Assembly: GCF_001570605.1 (NCBI RefSeq)
Contig: NZ_BBXG01000004.1
Coordinates: 586,411 to 650,410, forward strand
DNA from: Herbidospora cretacea
GTDB lineage: Bacteria > Actinomycetota > Actinomycetes > Streptosporangiales > Streptosporangiaceae
Reading direction: 5' to 3'
DNA length: 64,000 nt
The notes beneath the pieces are model-generated. The model was not told the origin of the DNA. It did not search any database and worked only from the letters and a program-made list of their open reading frames with translations. Positions within the stretch are counted from its first letter, which is position 1. The number at the start of each line of letters is the position of its first letter. A program made the translations under genes and the position numbers. Below, piece after piece: positions 49,354 through 58,785 of this stretch.

Positions 49354-50751
49354 ATGCGGTATCCCAAGCGAATAGGACTGCTGGCGACGGCGGTCATGTT
49401 GGTGGCCACGACCGTGGTGGCCTGCGGCGGGGACGAGGGCGCGAGCACCAGTTCCCCCAAGGCGCCGGCGGACATCCCCGAGCTCACCAAGGACCCGTTG
49501 ACGCTCAGCTTCATCTGGTTCGACTGGCCCCCGGCCAAGGCCCTGGAGGCCTTCGCGAACGCGGAGTACACCAAGGAGCGGTCGAACGTCACCGTCAAGG
49601 TCAACGTCGTGCCGAACGCCAACTGGCACGACGCGATGTTCACCCAGTTCGCGGCGCGCAAGACCGACTTCGACATCCCGATCCTGGACTCCCAGCACAT
49701 CGGTGAGGCCGTCACGAACGGCAACATCCTCGACATCACCGACTTCGTCAAGAAGAACATCGACGTCAACGCCTACAACCCGTACCTCCTGGCGGCCTAC
49801 GGCCAGTTCCCGCAGGCCGAGACCGGCAAGCGCGACGAGAACGCCAGCCTGTACGGCCTGCCGCTGCTCGGCGACACCTGGACGATGATCTACCGCAAGG
49901 ACCTGATCGGCGACACGCCGCCGGCGACCTGGGACGAGATGATCGCGGCCGCCCAGAAGTGCCAGACCGAGAACCCCGGCGTCAGCGGACTGGCCTTCCA
50001 CCAGGCCAACGGCTCCGACGCCGCGGCCGTCACCTACAACACGGTCAACGGCGTCTACGGCGGCAACCTGTGGGACTCCAAGGCGCGCAAGATCGAGGGC
50101 GTCATCAACGACGCGGCCGGCCAGGAGGCGATGGACGTCCTGGTCAACAAGATGAAGCCGCTGACCGCGGCCGGCTCGGGCAACTGGTTCATCGACGAGG
50201 TGAACGCGGCGGTCGCCCAGGGCAAGGCCTGCATCGCGTTCAACTGGATCGCCGCGAGCGGCGGCCTGCTCGACCCCGAGCAGTCGACGCTCGGCAAGAC
50301 CCGCGAGGAGATCCTCGGCAAGCTGGGCTTCGCCACCCTGCCGAAGCAGAAGACCGACCTGGTGCCGCTCGGCGGCATGGGCATGCACGTGTCGGCCTAC
50401 TCCTCCCCGGAGAAGCAGGCCGAGGCGCTGAACTTCATGAAGTGGTTCGAGCAGGCCGACATCCAGAAGAAGTGGGCCGCCGCCGGCGGCGTGCCGGCGC
50501 GGACCGACGCCCTGTCCTCGCCCGAGTTCCTCAACGCCGGGCCGTTCAACAAGGTGTACGCCGACTCGGTCTCGCGGATGCGGGACATGTGGAACGTGCC
50601 TGAGTACGCGCGTCTCATCGACATCGAGAACACCAACGTCAACGCGGCTCTCAACGGCGCCAAGGACCCGAAGACCGCGCTGAACGACATCGCCAAGGAG
50701 CAGCAGGGCGTGCTGGACTCCGCCGGCAAAAAGGGCGGCGGCGGACTGTGA
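49354..50751 (+). CDS. Sugar/polyol-type ABC transporter substrate-binding lipoprotein
   Basis: A 465-residue family 1 (carbohydrate-type) solute-binding lipoprotein. The signal peptide ends at VVACGG (Cys24). Family segments include SLYGLPLLGDTWTMIYRKD and GGMGMHVSAYSSPEKQAEALNFMKWF. Closest in type are binding proteins for polyols and sugar acids, but ligand specificity is not readable. The ATG at 49354 gives a normal lipoprotein signal. It is the first gene of the GntR-divergent operon. Confidence 0.92.
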   Translation: MRYPKRIGLLATAVMLVATTVVACGGDEGASTSSPKAPADIPELTKDPLTLSFIWFDWPPAKALEAFANAEYTKERSNVTVKVNVVPNANWHDAMFTQFAARKTDFDIPILDSQHIGEAVTNGNILDITDFVKKNIDVNAYNPYLLAAYGQFPQAETGKRDENASLYGLPLLGDTWTMIYRKDLIGDTPPATWDEMIAAAQKCQTENPGVSGLAFHQANGSDAAAVTYNTVNGVYGGNLWDSKARKIEGVINDAAGQEAMDVLVNKMKPLTAAGSGNWFIDEVNAAVAQGKACIAFNWIAASGGLLDPEQSTLGKTREEILGKLGFATLPKQKTDLVPLGGMGMHVSAYSSPEKQAEALNFMKWFEQADIQKKWAAAGGVPARTDALSSPEFLNAGPFNKVYADSVSRMRDMWNVPEYARLIDIENTNVNAALNGAKDPKTALNDIAKEQQGVLDSAGKKGGGGL

Positions 50752-51695
50752 GTGACCCCGTCTCTCTGACGGACCAGCCGGTGCAGGAGGCGTCCACGAC
50801 GCCGCCTGCACCGGGGCGGTCCCGCCACCTGAGCGATCGCCTGCTCACGGTGGCCTTCATCTCGCCGGCGTTGCTGCTGCTGCTCGCGATGTCGGTGTTC
50901 CCGCTGCTGTGGGCGCTGTACCTGTCGTTCACCGACTACTCGGCCACCCGCGGGGGGCCCGCCACCTTCGTCTGGTTCGAGAACTTCACCGCGATCCTGA
51001 CCTCGGCGCAGGTCCACCTGAGGGCCTTCACGACGCTGCTCTACGTGGTCGGCGCGGTCACCCTGCAGACCGTGCTGGGCTTCTCCATCGCCTACCTGAT
51101 CTCGCGGCGCGTGCGCGGGCGGGGCGTGCTCACCACGCTGTTCCTGGTGCCGATGATGCTCTCGCCGGTCGTCGTCGGATTGTTCTGGCGGTTCATGCTC
51201 GACGCGCAGTTCGGCGTGATCAACAGCATGCTCGGCTCGATCGGCCTGGGGCAGGTGGAGTGGCTCACCAAGCAGAACACGGCGCTGATCTCGCTGATCG
51301 TCGTCGACACCTGGCAGTGGACGCCGTTCATCATGCTCATCGCGCTCGCCGGCCTCACCGCGGTCCCCAAGTACCTGTACGAGGCCGCCTCGATCGACCG
51401 GGCGTCGGAGTGGTTCCGCTTCCGCACCATCACCCTCCCGCTGGTGTGGCCGCTGCTCCTCATCGCCGTGCTGTTCCGGGCCATCGAGGCCTTCCGGCTG
51501 TTCGACCTGGTCTACATCCTCACCAGCGGAGGTCCGGGGGTCTCCACCGAGACGCTGTCCTTCCACGTCTACAAGGTCGCGTTCCTGGGCTTCAACACCG
51601 GGACCGCCTCGGCGTACGGGATCCTCATGGTCCTCATCGTCATCGTCCTCGCGCAGCTCTACATGCGCTACCTGAACAAGCTCAAGGAGGACTGA
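50748..51695 (+). CDS. Carbohydrate-type ABC permease 1 (MalF-like)
   Basis: A 315-residue permease with six predicted helices beginning at about residue 35. The EAA coupling loop reads EAASIDRASEWFRFRTITLPL. Its N-terminal tail is Pro/Ser/Thr-rich and cytoplasmic. The GTG at 50748 overlaps the binding-protein stop. It pairs with the next gene to form the membrane channel. Confidence 0.92.
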   Translation: MSDPVSLTDQPVQEASTTPPAPGRSRHLSDRLLTVAFISPALLLLLAMSVFPLLWALYLSFTDYSATRGGPATFVWFENFTAILTSAQVHLRAFTTLLYVVGAVTLQTVLGFSIAYLISRRVRGRGVLTTLFLVPMMLSPVVVGLFWRFMLDAQFGVINSMLGSIGLGQVEWLTKQNTALISLIVVDTWQWTPFIMLIALAGLTAVPKYLYEAASIDRASEWFRFRTITLPLVWPLLLIAVLFRAIEAFRLFDLVYILTSGGPGVSTETLSFHVYKVAFLGFNTGTASAYGILMVLIVIVLAQLYMRYLNKLKED

Positions 51696-52606
51696 TGGCC
51701 GTCTCCGTCGACGAGGCCGTGTCGCCAGGTCCTGTCCGGGACCACCGGCCCCCAGGCCGCCGCTCCACCGGCCGGGGCCGCGTCGTGATCGAGGTCGCGG
51801 TGCTGGCCGTGCTGGCCGCCGTGATGCTCTTCCCGGTGCTGTGGATGATCGAGACGTCCATCAAGGAGAACCGGGACGTCTACGCCATCCCGGCCAAGTT
51901 CTTCGACTTCACCGTCACGCTGGACCACTTCAAGGACGTCTTCGTCGCCTCCGACGGCGGCCCCACGACCCTGTCCGGCGCGTTCCTCAACTCGGTCATC
52001 GTCGCCGGCGTCTCCACGGTGCTGGCCACGGTGCTGGGCGTCCCGGCGGCCTGGGCCTACTCGCGCTTCTCCGTGAAGGCCAAGAAGGACCAGCTGTTCT
52101 TCATCCTGTCGACCCGGTTCATGCCGCCCGTGGTGGTCGTGATCCCGATCTTCCTCATGTACCGCCAGGTCGGGCTCTTCGACACCAAGCTCGGGCTGAT
52201 CCTCATCTACACCGCCTTCAACGTCCCGTTCACGATCTGGATGATGAAGGGGTTCGTCGACGAGGTGCCCGCGGAGTACGAGGACGCCGCCATGCTCGAC
52301 GGCTACACCCGCTTGCAGGCGTTCTGGAAATTCACCCTTCCGCTACTTCTGCCGGGCATCGCCGCGACGGCGGTCTTCGCCCTCATCTTCTCGTGGAACG
52401 AGTTCGTGTTCGCCATCTTCCTCACCTCCAGCGACGCCGTGCGGACGGCGCCACCCGCCATCGCCGGCCTCATCGGCGGAACCACCGTGGACTGGGGCCT
52501 CGTGGCCGCCGCCTCCATCGTGTTCGCCCTGCCGGTGCTCGTCTTCTCCTACCTGGTGCGCAAGCACCTCGTCGCCGGTGTGACGCTCGGGGCGGTGCGA
52601 CGCTGA
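51695..52606 (+). CDS. Carbohydrate-type ABC permease 2 (MalG-like)
   Basis: A 303-residue permease. A first helix at about 35-55 (EVAVLAVLAAVMLFPVLWM) is followed by further helices and the EAA loop EYEDAAMLDGYTRLQAFWKFTLPLL (shown by its ends EYEDAAMLDG and FWKFTLP). AAGGAGG four bases before the ATG at 51695 fixes the start, which overlaps the upstream stop by one base (TGATG). Confidence 0.93.
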   Translation: MAVSVDEAVSPGPVRDHRPPGRRSTGRGRVVIEVAVLAVLAAVMLFPVLWMIETSIKENRDVYAIPAKFFDFTVTLDHFKDVFVASDGGPTTLSGAFLNSVIVAGVSTVLATVLGVPAAWAYSRFSVKAKKDQLFFILSTRFMPPVVVVIPIFLMYRQVGLFDTKLGLILIYTAFNVPFTIWMMKGFVDEVPAEYEDAAMLDGYTRLQAFWKFTLPLLLPGIAATAVFALIFSWNEFVFAIFLTSSDAVRTAPPAIAGLIGGTTVDWGLVAAASIVFALPVLVFSYLVRKHLVAGVTLGAVRR

Positions 52607-53673
52607 TGGCGGGCATCGAGGTGACCACCCTGCACAAGCGCTACCCCGACGGGACCGTCGCGGTCGAGCACGTCGACCTGTCGATCGGCGACGGCGAGCT
52701 GTTCGTGATGCTCGGCCCCTCGGGCTGCGGCAAGACGACCACGCTGCGCGCCATCGCCGGCCTGGAGCGGCAGACCAGCGGCGACATCCGCATCGGCGAC
52801 ACACTGGTCAACGACCTGTCGCCGGGCGAGCGCGACATCGCCATGGTGTTCCAGTTCTACGCGCTCTACCCGCACCTGCGCACCCGCGACAACCTGGCCT
52901 TCCCCCTGCGGGCCGAGGGCCTGCCGAAGGCCGAGGTGGAGGAGCGGGTCGCCGAGGCCGCCCGGCTGATGCGGCTCGATCCGCTCCTGGACCGGCGGCC
53001 GCACCGGCTGTCCGGCGGGGAGCAGCAGCGCGTCGCGCTCGCCCGCGCCCTGGTGCGCCGGCCGCGCGCCTTCCTCATGGACGAACCCCTCACCAACCTG
53101 GACGCCGAGCTGCGCGCGGACATGCGCACGGAGATCAAGCACCTCCAGGGCGAGCTGGGGACGACGATGGTCTACGTCACCCACGACCAGGTCGAGGCGA
53201 TGTCGCTCGGCCACCGGATCGCCATCCTCAACAAGGGCCGCGTCGAGCAGATCGGCACGCCGCTGGAGGTCTACGACCGCCCGGCGAGCCTCTTCTGCGC
53301 CGCCTTCATCGGCTCCCCGCCGATGAACCTGATCGAGGTGGAGCTGGCCGACGGGAAGCTGCGCAGCAAGAGCGGGCTGGCCCTGACCCCGCCGCCGAAC
53401 CTGCCCCGCGACCGCTCCCTCATCGCGGGCGTCCGGCCCGAGGCGCTGGAGGTCACCGAGCCGGGGGCGGAAGGTTCGGTCCCGGGCCGCGTGGTCTCGG
53501 CCGAGTGGCTGGGCGACGAGATCATCTACGTGGTCGACCACGGCGACCAGCGCGACGTACGGGTTCGCATGCCGCTGAACGTCCGTTTCGCTGCCGACGC
53601 GCCGGTCGGGCTGCGGCACACCGGCGGGCCCCCGCCCGTCTACGACGCGAGCACGGAAGAGCTGGTGGCCTGA
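52606..53673 (+). CDS. ABC transporter ATP-binding protein, UgpC/MalK-like, first copy
   Basis: A 355-residue ATPase. Walker A is GPSGCGKTT, Q-loop VFQFYALYP, signature LSGGEQQR, Walker B FLMDEPLTNLD and H-loop YVTHDQVEAM, all intact. A C-terminal OB-type regulatory domain (about 235-345) is typical of sugar-importer ATPases. The start overlaps the permease stop (TGATG). A second, different ATPase follows directly. Confidence 0.94.
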   Translation: MAGIEVTTLHKRYPDGTVAVEHVDLSIGDGELFVMLGPSGCGKTTTLRAIAGLERQTSGDIRIGDTLVNDLSPGERDIAMVFQFYALYPHLRTRDNLAFPLRAEGLPKAEVEERVAEAARLMRLDPLLDRRPHRLSGGEQQRVALARALVRRPRAFLMDEPLTNLDAELRADMRTEIKHLQGELGTTMVYVTHDQVEAMSLGHRIAILNKGRVEQIGTPLEVYDRPASLFCAAFIGSPPMNLIEVELADGKLRSKSGLALTPPPNLPRDRSLIAGVRPEALEVTEPGAEGSVPGRVVSAEWLGDEIIYVVDHGDQRDVRVRMPLNVRFAADAPVGLRHTGGPPPVYDASTEELVA

Positions 53674-54749
53674 TGGGAACCGTGGCAGTGCAGGGGCTGA
53701 GCAAGTCCTTCGGGAAGGTCCAGGCCCTCGACGGGGTGACGCTGGACGTGCCCGACGGCTCGTTCTTCGTCGTGCTCGGCCCCTCCGGGGCGGGCAAGAC
53801 GACGACGCTGCGGGCCATCGCCGGCCTGGAGAAGCTCGACGCCGGGTCGGTGCACCTGGACGGCAAGGACGCGACCGCCGCCCCCCCGGCCGAGCGCGAC
53901 CTGGCCATGGTCTTCCAGAGCTACGCCCTCTACCCGCGCCTCACCGCGTACGAGAACATCGCCTCGCCGCTGCGCGCCCGCCGCCGCTCCTCCAGCGAGA
54001 TCGCCGCCGCCGTCGAGAAGATGTCCAGCCTGCTGCACATCGAACGCCTGCTGCAGCGCCGTCCCGCGCAGATGTCGGGCGGTGAGATGCAGCGGGTCGC
54101 GCTGGCGCGGGCGCTGGTCCGCAGCCCGCGCGCGTTCCTCATGGACGAGCCGCTGACCAACCTCGACCTCAAGCTCCGCGTCGAGATGCGCACCGAGCTG
54201 ACCCGCATCCACCGCAGCCTCGGCGGGACCTTCATCTACGTGACCAACGACCAGGTCGAGGCCCTGTCGATGGCCGACCAGGTCGCGGTCCTCAAAGAGG
54301 GCAAGGTGCAGCAGGTCGGCACGCCGACCGAGGTGTACGAGCGGCCCGCCAACCAGTGGGTCGCGGGCTTCGTCGGGAGCCCGGCGATCAGCCTGCTCGC
54401 CTGCCACGCCGAAGGAGACCGCCTGGTCGGGGCGGACGGCTGGACGCTGCCGCGGCCCCGCTGGACCACGGCCGAGGACGGCCGCCCGCTGCTGCTGGGC
54501 CTGCGCGCGGAGGACCTGTCCGTCGAGCGGCGCGGCGACGCGTCGTTGCCGGGCGAGCTCTACGGCCTGGAGCCGCTCGGTGACCGGACGCTGGTCGACG
54601 TCCAGGTGGGAACGGTGATCCTCAAGGTCAAGGCACGCCCCACCGTCACCGGCACGCCCGGCGAGCGGCTGAACGTCGCGATCGACCTGGACCGGGCGCA
54701 CCTGTTCGACGCGGGCACCGGGCTGGCGCTGTCCCAGGCCGGTCGCTGA
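53673..54749 (+). CDS. ABC transporter ATP-binding protein, UgpC/MalK-like, second copy with Asn in the H-loop
   Basis: A 358-residue ATPase paralogous to the preceding one. Walker A is GPSGAGKTT, Q-loop VFQSYALYP, signature MSGGEMQR and Walker B FLMDEPLTNLD. The H-loop histidine, normally in YVTHDQ, is replaced by Asn (YVTNDQVEAL). Histidine there helps ATP hydrolysis, so this subunit may be a degenerate site in a heterodimer with the first ATPase. Importers with two distinct ATPases of this class are known for polyols and glycerol. The start overlaps the upstream stop (TGATG). Confidence 0.93.
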   Translation: MGTVAVQGLSKSFGKVQALDGVTLDVPDGSFFVVLGPSGAGKTTTLRAIAGLEKLDAGSVHLDGKDATAAPPAERDLAMVFQSYALYPRLTAYENIASPLRARRRSSSEIAAAVEKMSSLLHIERLLQRRPAQMSGGEMQRVALARALVRSPRAFLMDEPLTNLDLKLRVEMRTELTRIHRSLGGTFIYVTNDQVEALSMADQVAVLKEGKVQQVGTPTEVYERPANQWVAGFVGSPAISLLACHAEGDRLVGADGWTLPRPRWTTAEDGRPLLLGLRAEDLSVERRGDASLPGELYGLEPLGDRTLVDVQVGTVILKVKARPTVTGTPGERLNVAIDLDRAHLFDAGTGLALSQAGR

Positions 54750-54793
54750 GGCCGGGCCGGACCTCACCCAGAACATCACAGGAGACCACGCAC

Positions 54794-56254
54794 ATGACAG
54801 ACCCCATGAACGTCCTGGCCCCCGAACACCGACGGCTCCGGATCGGCGACGCCTGGCGCGACGCCGCGAGCGGAGCCACCTTCCCCGTGGAGGACCCGGC
54901 CACCGGCAAGACCATCGCCGAGGTGGCCGACGCCGGCGTCGACGACGGGCTCGCCGCCCTGGACGCGGCGAGCAAGGCGATGGCCGACTGGGCGGCGACC
55001 CCGCCGAGGAGACGGTCGGAGCTGCTGACCGCGACGTACCTGGCGCTGAAGGAGCGGTCGGAGGAGGTCGCCCGGCTGATCACGCTGGAGATGGGCAAGC
55101 CGCTGGCCGAAGCCCGGGGAGAGGTGGCCTACGGCGCCGAGTTCTTCCGCTGGTTCGCCGAGGAGGCCGTCCGCGTCGAGGGGCGCTACAACACCGCTCC
55201 CGGCGGCGGCTACCGCATCCTCACCGTGCCGAAGCCGGTCGGGCCGTGCGTCTTCGTGACGCCCTGGAACTTCCCGCTGGCCATGGGCGCCCGCAAGATC
55301 GCCCCCGCGCTGGCGGCGGGCTGCACGACGATCACCAAACCGGCCGCCCAGACGCCCCTCACCATGCTGTTCCTGGCCCGGATCATGGAGGAGGTCGGCG
55401 TCCCCGCGGGCGTCGTCAACGTCGTGACGACCAAGCGTTCGGGCCAGGTGGTCTCGGCGCTGCTGGCCGACCGCCGGACCCGCAAGCTCTCCTTCACCGG
55501 CTCGACCGAGGTCGGGCGCGTGCTGCTCCGGCAGGCGGCCGACAACGTGCTGCGCACCTCCATGGAACTGGGCGGCAACGCCGCCCTGATCGTGTGCGCC
55601 GACGCCGACCTGGACGTCGCGGTCGACGGCGCCATGGTGGCCAAGATGCGCAACATCGGCGAGTCGTGCATCGCGGCCAACCGCATCTACGTCGAGGAGC
55701 CGGTGCGCGAGGAGTTCACCGCGCGCTTCGCCGAGCGGATGGGCGCGCTCTCGATGGGCCACGGCCTGGACGACGGCGTGACCGTCGGCGCGCTGATCGA
55801 CGAGCCCTCCGTCGCCAAGATCGACGAGCTCGTCACCGAGGCGGTCGCCCGCGGCGCCCGGGTCGTGGTGGGCGGCGAGCGCCCGGACGGGCCCGGCCAC
55901 TTCTACCCGCCCACCGTCCTCGTCGACGTGCCGGAGGACGCCCGGATCCTGGAGGAGGAGATCTTCGGCCCGGTGGCGCCGATCATCTCGTTCACCTCCG
56001 ACGAGGAGGTGCTGGCCAAGGCCAACGACACCGAGCACGGCCTGGTCGGCTACGTCTTCACCCGTGACCTCCAGCGGGCGCTCCGGTTCACCGAGGGGCT
56101 GGAGACGGGCATGGTCGGCGTCAACCGTGGCCTGATCTCGGACCCGTCTGCTCCGTTCGGAGGCGTGAAGCAGTCGGGGATCGGCAAAGAGGGGTCGCAC
56201 GAGGGCATCCTCGAGTACCTCGACGTCACCTACGCGGCGATCGACCTCCCGTGA
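54794..56254 (+). CDS. NAD(P)-dependent aldehyde dehydrogenase, succinate-semialdehyde-dehydrogenase-like
   Basis: A 486-residue ALDH. Catalytic Cys292 (NIGESCIAANR), general base Glu258 (MELGGN) and PWNFPLAM are present; KQSGIGKEGSHEGILEYL matches the GabD group C terminus. GabD enzymes turn succinate semialdehyde into succinate. The neighbouring iron alcohol dehydrogenase could supply the aldehyde. GGAG lies nine bases upstream of the ATG. It follows the importer genes by 44 bases and is probably in the same operon. Other semialdehydes are possible. Confidence 0.9.
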   Translation: MTDPMNVLAPEHRRLRIGDAWRDAASGATFPVEDPATGKTIAEVADAGVDDGLAALDAASKAMADWAATPPRRRSELLTATYLALKERSEEVARLITLEMGKPLAEARGEVAYGAEFFRWFAEEAVRVEGRYNTAPGGGYRILTVPKPVGPCVFVTPWNFPLAMGARKIAPALAAGCTTITKPAAQTPLTMLFLARIMEEVGVPAGVVNVVTTKRSGQVVSALLADRRTRKLSFTGSTEVGRVLLRQAADNVLRTSMELGGNAALIVCADADLDVAVDGAMVAKMRNIGESCIAANRIYVEEPVREEFTARFAERMGALSMGHGLDDGVTVGALIDEPSVAKIDELVTEAVARGARVVVGGERPDGPGHFYPPTVLVDVPEDARILEEEIFGPVAPIISFTSDEEVLAKANDTEHGLVGYVFTRDLQRALRFTEGLETGMVGVNRGLISDPSAPFGGVKQSGIGKEGSHEGILEYLDVTYAAIDLP

Positions 56255-56305
56255 CCTGGACGTCCGCCCCCCACATCACCGCCGACGTTCCAGAGAGGCA
56301 CCGAC

Positions 56306-57541
56306 ATGCTTGAGACCGTCCGCGGACCACGCCAGCTGATCGTGGGCGAAGGCGTCGCGCAGAACATCCCGCGAGTGGTGGCCGAGTGCGGCTCGCGCGT
56401 CCTCATCGTGACCGACCGGGTTCTCGTGGGGCAGCCGGGCGTGGCCGGGATCGTGGCCGCCGTGCGGGAGAGGGCCGACGTCGTCGGGGTGTTCGCCGAC
56501 GCGACGCCGGACGTGCCGCTCTCCGACGTCGCCCTGGCCGTCTCGGCCGCCGCCGAGGTGGACGCCGACGTCATCCTCGCCATCGGGGGCGGCACGGTGA
56601 TCGACCTCGCCAAGATCGTCGGAGTCATCCGGCGCCACGGCGGCACGCCGCGCGACTACTACGGCGAGTCGAGGGTGCCGGGGCCGACGATCCCCCTCGT
56701 CGCGGTCCCGACGACGTCGGGCACCGGCTCCGAGCTCACCCCCGTCTCGGTGCTGACCGACCCCGACCGCGCGCTGAAGGTGGGCGTCTCCAGCGTCCAC
56801 ATCGTGCCCGACTTCGCCATCGTCGACCCCGAGCTCACCTACTCCTGCCCGGCGACCGTCAGCGCCCACTCCGGCATCGACGCGTTCTGCCACGCGGTGG
56901 AGAGCTACACCGCGCGGCCCCGGCCCCACGGGCCGCTCGACCCGGTGGAGCAGGTCTTCCTCGGCCGCAACGCGATCACCGATCACTACGCGCTCCTGGC
57001 CGCGGAGCGGATCGCCCGCAGCCTGCCCCGGGTCGTCAGGGACGGAGGCGACAAGGAGGCCCGCGCGGACATGTCCTACGGGTCCATGCTGGCCGGGCTC
57101 GCGTTCTCCCACGCGGGCAACGGGGCTCCGCACGCCCTCCAGTACCCCATCGGCGCGGCCACCCACACCCCCCACGGCCTGGGCGTCGGGCTGCTGCTGC
57201 CCTACGCGCTCGACGCGGCCAGGGACGCCATCGCCGACCGGCTGGCCACCCTGGCCAGAGTGTGCGGGCTCGACGTGACCGGCGCCTCCGACGCCGAGGC
57301 CGCCGACGCGTTCCTCACCTGGCTCGACGGGCTCCTGGCCGACATCGGCATCCCCGCCACGCTGGCCGACATCGGGGTGGCCCGCGCCGACCTGCCGCGC
57401 TTCGCCGAGATGGCCAGTGGCGTCACCCGCCTGATCCAGAACCACCCGGGCCCGACCGACACCGCCAGCCTGACCGCGATCCTGGAGGCGGCCTGGACCG
57501 GCGACCGGAGCCGGCACGTCCTGACCCCGAAGCCGAGATAG
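56306..57541 (+). CDS. Iron-containing alcohol dehydrogenase
   Basis: A 411-residue group III (Fe) alcohol dehydrogenase. NAD-binding GGGTVIDLAK is present, with metal ligands Asp192, His196 (DAFCHAVE), His276 (GAPHAL) and His290 (HTPHGLG). PTTSGTGSELTPVSVL is typical. Within this family are 4-hydroxybutyrate, 1,3-propanediol and lactaldehyde dehydrogenases. Next to a succinate-semialdehyde-type dehydrogenase, oxidation of 4-hydroxybutyrate or a related hydroxy acid or diol is a plausible but unproven role. AGAGG precedes the ATG at 56306. Confidence 0.92.
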   Translation: MLETVRGPRQLIVGEGVAQNIPRVVAECGSRVLIVTDRVLVGQPGVAGIVAAVRERADVVGVFADATPDVPLSDVALAVSAAAEVDADVILAIGGGTVIDLAKIVGVIRRHGGTPRDYYGESRVPGPTIPLVAVPTTSGTGSELTPVSVLTDPDRALKVGVSSVHIVPDFAIVDPELTYSCPATVSAHSGIDAFCHAVESYTARPRPHGPLDPVEQVFLGRNAITDHYALLAAERIARSLPRVVRDGGDKEARADMSYGSMLAGLAFSHAGNGAPHALQYPIGAATHTPHGLGVGLLLPYALDAARDAIADRLATLARVCGLDVTGASDAEAADAFLTWLDGLLADIGIPATLADIGVARADLPRFAEMASGVTRLIQNHPGPTDTASLTAILEAAWTGDRSRHVLTPKPR

Positions 57542-57569
57542 ACATCCCGGTGGCCGGCCCGGGACGGCC

Positions 57570-58622
57570 TCACGTCGGCTCCGGCCGCCGCGGGGCCGTC
57601 CCGGCCGGTTCCGCCGGTTCGGCAGGTTCGGCGGCCAGGGCGGCCCGGCGGTTGGCGTGCAGGCTGGTGATCGTGACGACGGCCAGGATGGCCACGATGA
57701 CCAGCAGCGACACCGGAGTCGGGATCTCCGGCACCCAGGTCCAGACGCCGTGGGCCCAGTGGAGGACGAGCTTGATCCCGATGAACGCCAGGATGCAGCC
57801 CAGGCCGTGGTTGAGGTGGCGCAGCTTCGTCAGGACGTCCATCAGGACGAAGTAGAGCGCGCGCAGGCCCAGCAGGGCGAAGGCGTTGGTGGCGAAGACG
57901 AGGAAGGGGTCCTGGGTCACGCCGTACACGGCGGGCACCGAGTCGACGGCGAAGACGATGTCGGTGGCGAAGACGGCCACCACGGCCAGGGCCAGCGGGG
58001 TCAGGGCGCGCCTGCCGTTCTCGCGGACGACCATGTGCGAGCCCCGGTAGTCGTCGGTGATCGGCATCAGGCGGCGCAGCAGCCGGACGGTGCGCATGGA
58101 CGAGATGTCGACCTGGCGCTCGTGCCCGCCCGCCGCGTCCTTGACGATCTTCCCGGCGGCCAGGATCAGGATCGCGCCGAACAGCAGGAACGCCCACGTT
58201 CCGCTCTGCAGGACGGCCGCCCCGAGCGCGATGAAGACCGCGCGCAGCGCCAGGGCCCCGATGATGCCCAGCAGCAGGACCCGCTGGGCCAGCGCGTCCG
58301 GCACCGCGAAGGACGACAGCAGCAGCATGAACACGAACAGGTTGTCCACCGACAGCGACTTCTCCACCATGTAGCCGGTGTAGAACTCCACCGCCACACC
58401 CGATCCGAAGACGCCCCACACGTAGAGGCCGAAGACCAGCGGCAGGGCCAGGTAGAAGATCGACCACCCGACGGCCTCGCGCATCCGCACCTCGTGCGGC
58501 CGCCGGGTCAGGATGAAGTCCATGGTCAGCAGCAGGGCCAGTGCGGCCACGGTGATCGCCCACAGGGCCGGTGAACCGATCGTCTGGAGATCGGCGGCTG
58601 ACATGGTCGACTGGGCGGGCAT
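57570..58622 (-). CDS. TerC-family membrane protein, probable manganese exporter
   Basis: A 350-residue membrane protein with about nine helices. The TerC signatures are both present: EKSLSVDNLFVFMLLLSSF with the Asn-Asp-Leu metal motif, and FATDIVFAVDSVPAV. The C-terminal tail is Ala/Pro/Glu-rich. TerC proteins move Mn2+ out of the cytosol and supply exoenzymes with metal. GAGGAGG three bases before the ATG at 58622 fixes the start. That ribosome site lies in a hairpin that can alternate with a yybP-ykoY-type aptamer, supporting Mn2+ control of translation. Confidence 0.93.
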   Translation of the reverse strand: MPAQSTMSAADLQTIGSPALWAITVAALALLLTMDFILTRRPHEVRMREAVGWSIFYLALPLVFGLYVWGVFGSGVAVEFYTGYMVEKSLSVDNLFVFMLLLSSFAVPDALAQRVLLLGIIGALALRAVFIALGAAVLQSGTWAFLLFGAILILAAGKIVKDAAGGHERQVDISSMRTVRLLRRLMPITDDYRGSHMVVRENGRRALTPLALAVVAVFATDIVFAVDSVPAVYGVTQDPFLVFATNAFALLGLRALYFVLMDVLTKLRHLNHGLGCILAFIGIKLVLHWAHGVWTWVPEIPTPVSLLVIVAILAVVTITSLHANRRAALAAEPAEPAEPAGTAPRRPEPT

Positions 58623-58628
58623 GTGCCT

Positions 58629-58744
58629 CCTCGAACGCGCTCGGCTGTTCGAGGTCTCCTTCGCCCGGCCCGCGGGCGGCCATCCGGGGACGTTTCGGTC
58701 ACGTCCGTATTGACCGGATCGGCTCTTGGGAAGTACTCCCCCCG
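58629..58744 (-). promoter_or_regulatory. yybP-ykoY (Mn2+) riboswitch of the TerC gene
   Basis: On the minus strand CGGGG-GGAGTA (58744-58734) opens the aptamer and AGACCTCG (ending 58650) closes it. CGGGG and CCTCG form P1, with one G-U pair, and GGAGUA and AGACC are the conserved loop elements of this riboswitch class. The aptamer is about 95 bases. Downstream, CCTCGAAC and GTTCGAGG (58647-58654 and 58629-58636) make an 8-base hairpin that buries the ribosome site GAGGAGG. It shares the P1 strand, so the two structures exclude each other. A TACCAT box (58752-58757) just upstream is the best -10. Confidence 0.76.
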
Positions 58745-58785
58745 TCCGTTCATGGTAAGGGGACTTTCGGGCTCGCTCCAGGCAT

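Noticed and set aside
57542..57569. Terminator between the Fe-alcohol dehydrogenase and TerC genes
   Set aside because: Only a weak 6-base stem (TCCCGG/CCGGGA) is visible, partly chance in such GC-rich DNA, so it is not listed as a feature.
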